NCBI RefSeq assembly: GCF_000298295.1
Contig: NZ_AMGM01000003.1
Location: forward strand, 59,538-123,537
Source of the DNA: Cecembia lonarensis LW9
Lineage (GTDB): Bacteria > Bacteroidota > Bacteroidia > Cytophagales > Cyclobacteriaceae
Reading direction: 5' to 3'
Length of the DNA: 64,000 nucleotides
The notes below the pieces were generated by a model. It made no database searches and was not told the origin of the DNA. It worked only from the letters and a program-made list of their open reading frames with translations. This document shows positions 57,370 through 64,000 of this stretch, piece after piece (position 1 is the stretch's first letter; every line of letters begins with the position of its first letter). Made by a program: the position numbers and the translations under genes.

Positions 57370-57391
57370 TGGTGGTAGAAAAAAAATACAT
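57359..57391 (-). CDS. thrL: thr operon leader peptide
   Basis: A 10-codon frame upstream of thrA on the same strand reads MYFFSTTITG and stops. Four of the last six codons are the regulatory amino acids Thr, Thr, Ile, Thr, and the STTIT core matches the E. coli thrL peptide (which reads ISTTITTTITITT). It is followed by two hairpins and then by thrA, 90 bp downstream. It is therefore proposed to control thrABC by ribosome-mediated attenuation. It is too short for gene finders. The function rests on composition and position. Confidence 0.75.
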   Translation of the reverse strand: MYFFSTTITG

Positions 57392-57927
57392 GTTAAAAGA
57401 CATCACCATCCCATCAAGCTTCCTATCAAAGGAAGTCAATTTTGTAGGATATAAAAGGTTTGCTTTTGGCATGTCTCAAAAATTGATTCAGCAATCTTAA
57501 GGACAAAAATCCATAATCCAAAAATCTTTTTATTGTTTTTACAAAGAAAAGTAGGATTTGTTAACTATTAATCAAAAAACCTAAAGGACAATTAACGCGT
57601 GATTAAGCCAAGGCACAAAATAATGTTTTCCTATGACCAAAAAAGCCTGTGAGGGAAGTGGGGAAAATGACTTCTTAGGGGCACTCTCTCAGGTCAGCAA
57701 CTTCAAGGTTGCCAAAAATAAGTTAACATTACTGGACGGAGCGAAGGAGCTGTTAAATTTTGTTCCCAAAAATTAAATGTATCAATTTTTTTTGGCCCAT
57801 TTATAAATTCTGGGCTTACTTATTTTTTTGAAAAGCACATGAACACCTGGCAGAAAGTATATGCAACCTGAATCACATTTAGATCTTTTAATTTCATTTT
57901 TCTTTGTGGAAAATTATCACAAAAGTC
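57392..57927. other. Intergenic region upstream of the thr leader and the cytochrome c peroxidase
   Basis: This 536-bp stretch between divergent genes contains a small hairpin CTTCC-N7-GGAAG at 57418-57434. A near-match to a -7 box for the thr leader (TTCCTTTG on the minus strand, 57434-57427) lies there too. The repeat copy B is at 57634-57766. No further gene or RNA was recognised. Confidence 0.5.
57634..57766 (+). repeat. Degenerate intergenic repeat, copy B
   Basis: It starts TGACCAAAAAAGCCTGTGA and carries GGACGGAGCG with CTGTTA and ATTTTGTT 100 bp later. The layout and blocks match copy A at 47408-47550. The middle parts align poorly. It lies between thrL and the cytochrome c peroxidase gene. 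Confidence 0.4.
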
Positions 57928-58998
57928 ATGAAAGGAACAATTATACCTGTAGGTGTTTCTATTCTTATCGGATTATTAATTTTTACAATGATCCATGTTG
58001 AGGAAGAGAAAACTAGCCAGGAAAAAACAAACATTGACAAGGAAGACATTCTGCTTTGGGCAAAAGCTAGAAATTATTTTATGGCCCTTAGGGTTGATGA
58101 CAAAAAGGAAACTGATGAGCTTGAAAACGAGCGCTTTGAGCTAGGTCAACTACTTTATTTTGATACAAGATTAAGTGTAAATAACGAGCAAAGCTGTAAT
58201 AGCTGCCATGACTTGTCCAACTATGGGGTAGACAATAAACCCACTTCGCCCGGTGCTTTGCCTGGCAGCATAGGAGATAGAAACTCTCCAACAGTTCTAA
58301 ATGCGGTATTTCATGATAGCCAATTCTGGGATGGAAGAGCTAAAGATTTAGCAGAACAGGCAAAAGGACCCATTCTTAACCCTGTTGAAATGGCCATCCC
58401 CCATGAGGGAATCCTTATAGATAGACTCAAAGAAGTAAATGAATACATTGAGCGATTCAATAAAGCATTTCCTCTTGACAATGATCCAATTACCTATAAT
58501 AACGTCGCAACTGCTATCGCTTCTTTTGAAAGCATGTTAATAACACCTTCAAGATTTGATGATTTTATGGCCCTTGATTTTGAAGTCCTATCTATCCAAG
58601 AGAAAAGAGGACTAAAAGTATTTCTAGACGCCAATTGCCAATCCTGTCATGACGGAATTGCCTTAGGAGGTGAACAATACCGAAGGTTTGGTGAAATGCA
58701 GGATTTCAGAAAACTGAACCCTAAGATAAGTGCTGACGAAGGAATTTATAATTTGACAGGCAATCCCGGAGATCTTTACAAATTTAAAGTTCCGAGCCTA
58801 AGAAACATTGAAAAAACCTACCCTTACTTCCATGATGGGAGTATTTGGGATCTGGAAGAATCCTTAGTCATTATGGGAAAGACACAGCTAAATAAAGAGT
58901 TTACCCAAAATGAAATTGATGATTTAGTCGCTTTTTTAAGGACCCTAACCGGTGATTTACCCAAGGAGTTGAAAAAAGTTCCGTCTATTCCGCAATAA
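57928..58998 (+). CDS. Di-heme cytochrome c peroxidase (MauG/CCP family)
   Basis: A protein of 356 residues from the ATG at 57928 (a TTG at 57904 would add eight). An N-terminal membrane anchor (VSILIGLLIFTMI) is followed by two c-type heme sites, CNSCH (Cys90, Cys93, His94) and CQSCH (Cys237, Cys240, His241). The family segments FDTRLSVNNEQSC, NSPTVLNAVFHDSQFWDGRA and KVPSLRNIEKTYPYFHDG match bacterial cytochrome c peroxidases. It should reduce H2O2 in the periplasm with electrons from a cytochrome c. An oxidising MauG-like role is the alternative. Confidence 0.93.
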   Translation: MKGTIIPVGVSILIGLLIFTMIHVEEEKTSQEKTNIDKEDILLWAKARNYFMALRVDDKKETDELENERFELGQLLYFDTRLSVNNEQSCNSCHDLSNYGVDNKPTSPGALPGSIGDRNSPTVLNAVFHDSQFWDGRAKDLAEQAKGPILNPVEMAIPHEGILIDRLKEVNEYIERFNKAFPLDNDPITYNNVATAIASFESMLITPSRFDDFMALDFEVLSIQEKRGLKVFLDANCQSCHDGIALGGEQYRRFGEMQDFRKLNPKISADEGIYNLTGNPGDLYKFKVPSLRNIEKTYPYFHDGSIWDLEESLVIMGKTQLNKEFTQNEIDDLVAFLRTLTGDLPKELKKVPSIPQ

Positions 58999-59000
58999 AT

Positions 59001-59033
59001 AACAGGCCGCAATTAGAACTTGCGGCCTGTTTT
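59001..59033. terminator. Bidirectional terminator
   Basis: AACAGGCCGCAA pairs with TTGCGGCCTGTT, a perfect 12-bp stem with a seven-base loop. Ts follow on the plus strand and a T-rich segment on the minus strand. It lies between the convergent peroxidase and NTF2-like genes. Confidence 0.9.
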
Positions 59034-59035
59034 AC

Positions 59036-59485
59036 TTAACAACCTTCCTTCCTTCTGGTGTCAATCACATAAGTGATTTTCCAACCAGTGTCAGTTTTGA
59101 TCAATTGAAAGGAATTGATGCCGCAATGACTAAAATCGTCGTTGACATAGAATTCATAAGGTGTCCAGGCAGAAGCCATTTGTCCATCGATTTTGATATG
59201 GTATTCAAGGATTTTCTCATCCAAAACAGTACCTTCTGGAGTCGTAGAAATCCTGGTAATAAAATCTGAAACCGAATTGGAACCAAGTGTAGCACCCATC
59301 TCACCTGCTATCACCGTCTGCATACTGGCATCTGGATGAAATAAAACCTGCACTTTAGCCCCATCTTTGGCTTTCATTCCTTCAAATAAGGTGCTAATTA
59401 CTTTTTCGACCTCTTTTTCTTCCTGAGCCATTAGGCCATTTATTGAAAAAGAAAATATCGCAACTAGAAATAAGATATTTTTCAT
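59036..59485 (-). CDS. Secreted NTF2-like/SnoaL-like protein
   Basis: A 149-residue protein with a signal peptide ending GLMAQ. The mature part reads as a cone-shaped NTF2-like domain: VEKVISTLFEGMKAKDGAKVQVLFHPDASM, a central ASAWTPYEFYVNDDF strand, and GWKITYVIDTRRKEGC. Domains of this type include binding and enzyme members, so function is open. It starts one base within the stop of the GIN-domain gene. Confidence 0.75.
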   Translation of the reverse strand: MKNILFLVAIFSFSINGLMAQEEKEVEKVISTLFEGMKAKDGAKVQVLFHPDASMQTVIAGEMGATLGSNSVSDFITRISTTPEGTVLDEKILEYHIKIDGQMASAWTPYEFYVNDDFSHCGINSFQLIKTDTGWKITYVIDTRRKEGC

Positions 59486-60171
59486 CAGTTTTTAGATATA
59501 CTTCCACCCGTACCGGTTTTAACATTAATTTCTTTGGGATTGCCCCCATAATAAATTTTCCCAGCAGTAGCTGCTGACCCTTCTATCGAGCCTATTGTTC
59601 TGAAATAAACAGTGGCTGCTGTATTAACCAATACTTCTACCTCATCAGCAGTTAAACTCTTTCCATCAATTTCTGCATTGGTAAAGGCCCTCAGACCTAG
59701 GCTCCCTACTTCTCCCTTGACGAAGATCCTGGCATTGGTGGCTGCTTCAATATTGAATACCTCGGCCTCGACGATTGCTTCTATATAAGCACTTGTCGTA
59801 GCAAGAAGATAACCTTCTTCTGCAATTATCCTGTCTTTCGCAATAACGCGTGCACTCGTATTTGCCTCGATGGCTTGTATATCCCTGTAAGTAACTTTTA
59901 CTTCCACATCATGGTTACGATAATTTCCCCTTGCCAATCGGATTTCAAGTGTTCCATCCACTATGGATGTTTCCACCTTACCAAGGTCAATGCCTGAAAC
60001 GGTAATATCAGCTTTGTTTTGTTCCCCTTGCGCCAATTCCACTTTAATGGAGTTGGAAGCTTTCACAGCATCAAACTCCCCTAATTGTCGGGTTTCCCTT
60101 TGAGTTTGGGCCATTATCACGCTGGTTGAAAAAAGAAGCAGTACAAAGAAATAGATGGTTTTGGTATTCAT
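59485..60171 (-). CDS. DUF2807 (GIN domain) secreted protein
   Basis: A 228-residue exported protein with a signal peptide ending SVIMAQ. The body is a right-handed beta solenoid of the DUF2807 head-GIN type: FDAVKASNSIKVELAQGEQNKADITVSG, then repeated strands such as VEVEVTYRDIQAIEANTSA-like segments and GKIYYGGNPKEINVKTGTGGSISKN at the end. The family is common in Bacteroidota and is thought to bind surface ligands. The real ligand is unknown. It overlaps the NTF2-like gene by one base. Confidence 0.85.
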   Translation of the reverse strand: MNTKTIYFFVLLLFSTSVIMAQTQRETRQLGEFDAVKASNSIKVELAQGEQNKADITVSGIDLGKVETSIVDGTLEIRLARGNYRNHDVEVKVTYRDIQAIEANTSARVIAKDRIIAEEGYLLATTSAYIEAIVEAEVFNIEAATNARIFVKGEVGSLGLRAFTNAEIDGKSLTADEVEVLVNTAATVYFRTIGSIEGSAATAGKIYYGGNPKEINVKTGTGGSISKN

Positions 60172-60188
60172 CGGTATATTAAGTTGGT

Positions 60189-60866
60189 TTAAACTCCTCC
60201 ATAGAGCTTAAAGGTCATGTTTCTCAGTGCAGGATTATTGACCGCATAGTGCATTGCCTCTGCGATATCTGCCGGACTGACCCATAAACTAAAATCCGAA
60301 TCTGGCATGGCTTCCCTATTGGTAGGGGTATCAATAATGCTTGGCACAAACAGGTGTGCGCGTATTCTGGTCCCCTTTGCTTCCTCAGCCACATAATTGG
60401 CCAGTTCTTCTACCATCCTTTTGCTCAAAGCGTATGCCACAACTCCTTTTCCATCTTCAGGTTGCAAGGCAGGCCTCGCACCAACAAACAAAAAATTACC
60501 AAAATCAGCCTTTTTCATTACCGGAAGGAAGTTTTTCACCATATTGAACGCAGAATAAAAATTCAACCGGATCATTTTTTCCAGATCCTCAGTACCGGTA
60601 TTTTCAATATCACCCATTGCAAAACCGCCCACTAATAGTCCGATAGCGTCCACTTCACCATACTGTAACTGGTACTCCTTAGCAAAATCCTGCACAGATG
60701 CTTCATCTGTCACATCTACTTCATATACATCATCCGCTTCTTCCAATTCATCACCTGATTCAGGTTCAACCAAGGCAATCACCCTGTAACCTTCTCTTTT
60801 GAATTTACTGACTACAGCCCTTCCCAAATTTCCAGCGGCCCCAGTAACAATTATATTTCTTTCCAT
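60189..60866 (-). CDS. Short-chain dehydrogenase/reductase
   Basis: A 225-residue SDR. The nucleotide motif TGAAGNLGRAVV is at the N-terminus, DVTDEAS follows, and the catalytic Tyr-x-x-x-Lys is in VAYALSKRMVEEL. PSIIDTPTNREAMPDSDFSLWVSPADIAEAM follows the active site. The substrate cannot be named. It is 17 bp upstream of the GIN-domain gene and probably part of one unit with it. Confidence 0.9.
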   Translation of the reverse strand: MERNIIVTGAAGNLGRAVVSKFKREGYRVIALVEPESGDELEEADDVYEVDVTDEASVQDFAKEYQLQYGEVDAIGLLVGGFAMGDIENTGTEDLEKMIRLNFYSAFNMVKNFLPVMKKADFGNFLFVGARPALQPEDGKGVVAYALSKRMVEELANYVAEEAKGTRIRAHLFVPSIIDTPTNREAMPDSDFSLWVSPADIAEAMHYAVNNPALRNMTFKLYGGV

Positions 60867-60869
60867 ATG

Positions 60870-60877
60870 TACTTTTG
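60870..60877 (+). promoter_or_regulatory. -7 box upstream of the mscS-like gene
   Basis: TACTTTTG matches TAnnTTTG fully and would start transcription near 60884, 29 bases before the MscS-like ATG. It lies next to the divergent SDR start codon. No TTG -33 element was found. Confidence 0.45.
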
Positions 60878-60912
60878 TTTAGATTTAAATTCCATTACAA
60901 CCTTTCCATCTC

Positions 60913-61791
60913 ATGCCCCAAGTAAAGTCTGTTTTTAGAATTGCCGAAAACAAAAAACTTCGCATCTTCATTCTCAAGGTTCTGGTCTATTCGGTCTTAC
61001 TGTACCTTAGCAAGGTATCAAAACCATTTGGAGAATGGGTCAAAGAAGTTGAAGGACTCTCAAATATAATAAATGCCTTCCTTTTTCTGTTAGGAGCCAA
61101 CATCCTTATCTCCTTAGCGCGAATGCTGACAGCAAGAATTTACCTCAGAAAGCAAAAGGAAGAAAATCTTCATCCCAATTTTCTATTGGGCATTGCATGG
61201 ATTTCCAATATACTAAATTCGATTGTATTCATTTCAGCTTTAATCATGGCTTTTGGTTTGAGGCCCTTTGAATTTTTAACCAGTTTGACCATTGTTGCAG
61301 CAGCTATCGCCATCGTTTCCAAGGAGTATATCACCAACACCATCAATGGCTTGATCATCATGTTTACGGATCAGTTCTCCTTAGGAGATACCATCAAAAT
61401 CAATGATCAAAAAGGAATTATTAAGGACATCACACTTTTAAATACCGTGCTCAAAAGGGATGATGGGCTTACTATGATGATACCCAATAACCTGATGCTC
61501 AGTACGCATGTAATCAATTACCGCTTTACTGACAGAAAAGATGTTGAATTTCTATTTGAAGTACCCATAGAAACCCAATTAAGTCTCAAGGAGATCAAAG
61601 AAAAAATTGAACCTAAGCTGAAAAAACGATTAGAATCCAAGGAAATTTCGAAATTCGTTGTGGGTCTGGATGGGGTGTTCAAGGAAAAAATTGCTTTCAA
61701 ACTTATTGTGGGTATTGCCCCTGAAAGAGAACCTGAAATAAGGGAAGAGTTTGATGAAATATTACTGGAACTGTTGTATGACAAAAAATAA
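60913..61791 (+). CDS. Small-conductance mechanosensitive channel family protein
   Basis: A 292-residue MscS-like channel. Three or four membrane segments lie between residues 15 and 145; the pore helix region reads LTIVAAAIAIVSKEYITNTINGLIIMFTDQFSLGDTI, followed by the beta domain with IIKDITLLNTVLKRDDGLTMMIPNNLMLSTHVINY. It should open under membrane tension. Its end overlaps the next gene by 14 bp. Confidence 0.93.
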   Translation: MPQVKSVFRIAENKKLRIFILKVLVYSVLLYLSKVSKPFGEWVKEVEGLSNIINAFLFLLGANILISLARMLTARIYLRKQKEENLHPNFLLGIAWISNILNSIVFISALIMAFGLRPFEFLTSLTIVAAAIAIVSKEYITNTINGLIIMFTDQFSLGDTIKINDQKGIIKDITLLNTVLKRDDGLTMMIPNNLMLSTHVINYRFTDRKDVEFLFEVPIETQLSLKEIKEKIEPKLKKRLESKEISKFVVGLDGVFKEKIAFKLIVGIAPEREPEIREEFDEILLELLYDKK

Positions 61792-62119
61792 AGAAAACTA
61801 TTTTGACCAGGTCTACCAGGTTGTAAAGCTTATCCCCAAGGGTCGGGTCACCTCTTATGGCGCCATAGCCAATTATCTCGGGTTAAAAAGCGGCGCAAGA
61901 ATGGTTGGCTATGCCATGAATGCCTCTCATTACCAGCCGGATATCCCAGCTCATCGGGTGGTCAATAGGGCAGGTGTTCTAACCGGAAAACACCACTTTG
62001 AAACCCCCTTCAAAATGCAGGAGTTGTTGGAACAGGAAGGCATCAAAATAGAAAAAGATAAGATTATTGCCTTCGAGCAACACTTTTGGGATCCTATGGA
62101 ACTTGAAAATACATTGTGA
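61778..62119 (+). CDS. Alkyltransferase-like protein (ATL, MGMT family)
   Basis: A 113-residue protein from the ATG at 61778. It has the MGMT C-terminal domain: IPKGRVTSYGAIANYLGLKSGARMVGYAMN, and PAHRVVNRAGVLTGKH at the active site. The catalytic cysteine of true methyltransferases (PCHR) is replaced by Ala58. Such ATL proteins bind O6-alkylguanine without removing the alkyl group and hand it to nucleotide excision repair. The gene overlaps the MscS-like gene, which suggests co-expression. Confidence 0.9.
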   Translation: MTKNKENYFDQVYQVVKLIPKGRVTSYGAIANYLGLKSGARMVGYAMNASHYQPDIPAHRVVNRAGVLTGKHHFETPFKMQELLEQEGIKIEKDKIIAFEQHFWDPMELENTL

Positions 62120-62231
62120 AAAGAACCTAATTCAGGTATTTTGAGACATTATTCTATTTTTTTTAACATTTTTTCACTTTTTTAATCAAATGTGTACGCT
62201 TTTTGTTTTGAATCCTTTAAAATCAAGGAAT

Positions 62232-62603
62232 ATGGAAACAGCATTGAAAAGTCACATCGCAGAAAACTTGAGAAAACACAGGGTTTTAAGGGGATTCACT
62301 CAGGAGTACATAGCAGAATATTTAGGAAAAAAAGACTACACAGCTTATTCAAGGTATGAACAAGGAAGATCCAACTTAAAAATGGAAGATGCGCTAAAGT
62401 TGGCAGAGTTATATGAAGTGGAGGTACAGGAGTTGATCTGCACTGCCCCAAGCGTTGGTGCTCAACAGGAAACAATCAAAAAAAATGGAAATAACGGTCA
62501 AATTTCCGTACTCGTAGATCTTGATGGTAGCATAAACAGCCTGGAAAGTAGCATATTGAGGTTAAAAAAGATCAATGAGTTAATAGCAAGGCAAGAACTC
62601 TAG
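62232..62603 (+). CDS. XRE family helix-turn-helix regulator
   Basis: A 123-residue protein from the ATG at 62232 (an upstream in-frame ATG at 62190 gives 14 residues without family likeness). It has an N-terminal HTH: IAENLRKHRVLRGFTQEYIAEYLGKKDYTAYSRYEQGRSNLKMEDALKLAELYEV. A C-terminal helix follows, with SLESSILRLKKINELIARQ. It is probably a DNA-binding regulator; target unknown. Its stop codon shares CTAG with the stop of the convergent symporter. Confidence 0.88.
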   Translation: METALKSHIAENLRKHRVLRGFTQEYIAEYLGKKDYTAYSRYEQGRSNLKMEDALKLAELYEVEVQELICTAPSVGAQQETIKKNGNNGQISVLVDLDGSINSLESSILRLKKINELIARQEL

Positions 62604-64000
62604 ACTTTTTCCCGAATTAAAACAAGCCCAGTAAACATCAATAGGCCGTTGAGAATCAATACCTCAAAACCAAATTCGTATCCCCAAAATAATTTTTTGG
62701 AATTTTGTGCAATAATAAAAGCGATTATAGGGGCAGCTAATGCTAAATAGGGCACCCATTTATCCCTCACTTGCCATTTGGTAAACAATCCAAAAGCATA
62801 AAGCCCTAAAAGAGGTCCATATGTATACCCCGCAATGATGAATACTGCATTAATAACACTTTGATCATTGATCCAACGAAATACAAGTACTACCAAGAAC
62901 ATCAATGCAGTAAATGCCAGGTGTACCTGTTTCCTAACACTTACCTGTTTTTCTTTTCCATACTTCTTATCTATACCCAAAAAATCAAAACAAAAAGAGG
63001 TGGTCAAAGCAGTAAGGGTGGAGTCAGCACTGGAATAAGCCGCCGCTGTTATTCCCAAAATGAATACAATAGCTGCAAATGCAGAAAAATGTTGTGTAGC
63101 CAGGAAAGGGTAAAGGTCATCTGTCCTTGCTGGAATAGCGAGCGCATTATTTTCCACAAATTGATATAATAAAACCCCTAGTGTCAAAAACAACAAATTG
63201 ACAAGTACCAAGATAATGGTAAACCAAAACATGTTCTTTTGTGCATCACCGATGTTTTTACAAGTAAGGTTTTTTTGCATCATATCCTGATCAAGACCAG
63301 TCATTACTATGGTAATAAAGGCCCCAGAGGCAAATTGCTTAAAAAAGTTGGTTCCGGACTTCCAGTCCCAATTGAAAATTTCAGCTCTCGAATCAGAAGC
63401 AACAGTCTGGAAAATCTCAGAGAAGCTTAGTATTCCCAAATCTTTAGCTACCAAGTAAATACTTACCAAAACAGCTGACAGCATAAAAAACGTCTGTAGT
63501 GTATCCGTCCAAACCACTGTTTTTATGCCACCCCTATGCGTATAAAGCCAAATGAGAGAAACGGTAATCAATACAGAAAACCAAAACGGAATACCCCATT
63601 GGTCAAAAAGGATCAATTGAAGAACTCCTGCTACCAGGAAAACCCGGATAGATGAACCCAAGGTGCGGGAAAGTATAAAGAAAAAAGCACCGGTTTTATA
63701 GGACCAAAAACCAAACCTATTGTCCAAATAGGTGTAAATTGATACCAAATTGAGTCGGTAATATAGCGGAAGCAGCACTTTGGCGATAGTAAAGTATCCT
63801 AAAGTATAGCCCAGTACTACCTGAAAATAATGGAACTTGGTGTTTCCGATTTCTCCTGGAACCGAAATAAATGTAACGCCGGATAAAGAGGCACCTATCA
63901 TTCCAAAAGCCACCAAAAACCAGGGAGACTGCCTATCACCGGTAAAAAATGTTTCTTCTGAGATCTTTCTGGAGGTAAACCAGGAAATCAAAAACAACAG
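62600..64000 (-). CDS. Sodium:solute symporter family protein (partial)
   Basis: The gene runs off the right edge, so its N-terminus is missing; 466 residues are visible. Twelve or more membrane segments and the SSS motifs appear: GASLSGVTFISVPGEIGNTK, the central FASGAFITIVMTGLDQDMMQKNLTCKN, and a late FILGITAAAYSSADSTLTALTTSFCFD that belongs to the sodium-binding helix 8. It imports a solute with Na+; the substrate is not identified. Confidence 0.9.
   Translation of the reverse strand: MLFLISWFTSRKISEETFFTGDRQSPWFLVAFGMIGASLSGVTFISVPGEIGNTKFHYFQVVLGYTLGYFTIAKVLLPLYYRLNLVSIYTYLDNRFGFWSYKTGAFFFILSRTLGSSIRVFLVAGVLQLILFDQWGIPFWFSVLITVSLIWLYTHRGGIKTVVWTDTLQTFFMLSAVLVSIYLVAKDLGILSFSEIFQTVASDSRAEIFNWDWKSGTNFFKQFASGAFITIVMTGLDQDMMQKNLTCKNIGDAQKNMFWFTIILVLVNLLFLTLGVLLYQFVENNALAIPARTDDLYPFLATQHFSAFAAIVFILGITAAAYSSADSTLTALTTSFCFDFLGIDKKYGKEKQVSVRKQVHLAFTALMFLVVLVFRWINDQSVINAVFIIAGYTYGPLLGLYAFGLFTKWQVRDKWVPYLALAAPIIAFIIAQNSKKLFWGYEFGFEVLILNGLLMFTGLVLIREKV

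Noticed and set aside
1..64000. CRISPR array, prophage or rRNA operon
   Set aside because: No regularly spaced direct repeats, phage structural genes or rRNA-like segments were seen.

Overview
The window looks like the chromosome of a marine or aquatic Bacteroidota bacterium of the order Cytophagales, most likely family Cyclobacteriaceae (Cyclobacterium, Echinicola or Algoriphagus relatives). The evidence is the Bacteroidota-type dcw gene order, DUF3467 after rpoC, long RpoC and FtsZ proteins, missing Shine-Dalgarno sequences, and several promoters of the Bacteroidota form TTG-N19/20-TAnnTTTG. Genus is not decided from sequence alone. Coding density is high and most of the window is core genome.

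Layout. 59-1326: a small secreted cysteine-rich peptide gene followed by a six-bladed beta-propeller lipoprotein. 1340-14851 (minus strand): one long information-processing unit, read right to left as promoter, tRNA-Tyr, tRNA-Gly, tRNA-Thr, tuf, tRNA-Trp, secE, nusG, rplK, rplA, rplJ, rplL, rpoB, rpoC and a DUF3467 gene, with hairpins after tuf, between rplL and rpoB, between rpoB and rpoC, and after rpoC. 14915-21979: M1 aminopeptidase, biotin carrier protein, pyrH-frr, two tandem purine nucleoside phosphorylases and an FMN reductase. 21983-37421 (minus): the complete division and cell wall cluster mraZ-rsmH-ftsL-ftsI-murE-mraY-murD-ftsW-murG-murC-ftsQ-ftsA-ftsZ, with three 10-bp-spaced MraZ-box repeats beside its promoter. 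37805-47410: TlpA-type thiol-disulfide lipoprotein, polyprenyl diphosphate synthase, a glycerolipid pair (PlsB/PlsC-like acyltransferase overlapping gpsA), an amino acid permease, a nucleoside hydrolase and a PQQ dehydrogenase with an internal cytochrome c domain. 47411-52486: a DUF433/DUF5615 toxin-antitoxin-like pair, a YpdA-type reductase, an NRDE protein, and a BlaI/M56 (BlaR-like) pair controlled by three perfect BlaI operators. 52540-57391 (minus): thrA-thrB-thrC behind a 10-codon leader peptide with the run Thr-Thr-Ile-Thr, apparently a transcription attenuator. 57928-64000: di-heme cytochrome c peroxidase, NTF2-like and GIN-domain secreted proteins, an SDR, an MscS channel overlapping an alkyltransferase-like DNA repair gene, an XRE regulator and a truncated sodium:solute symporter.

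How the parts work together. Most genes sit in tight same-strand units with 1-4 nt overlaps (murD/ftsW, murG/murC, ftsL/ftsI, blaI/M56, DUF433/DUF5615), which implies co-transcription and translational coupling. The regulatory DNA is unusually readable: a Bacteroidota promoter ahead of the tRNA-tuf-rpo unit, an autoregulated mra promoter, a BlaI-repressed promoter and a threonine attenuator. No phage, insertion sequence, CRISPR array or rRNA operon was seen. The most novel-looking items are the secreted peptide/propeller pair, the thr leader, the 18-residue repeat tail of the M56 protein, and a pair of related non-coding repeat sequences at 47408-47550 and 57634-57766.
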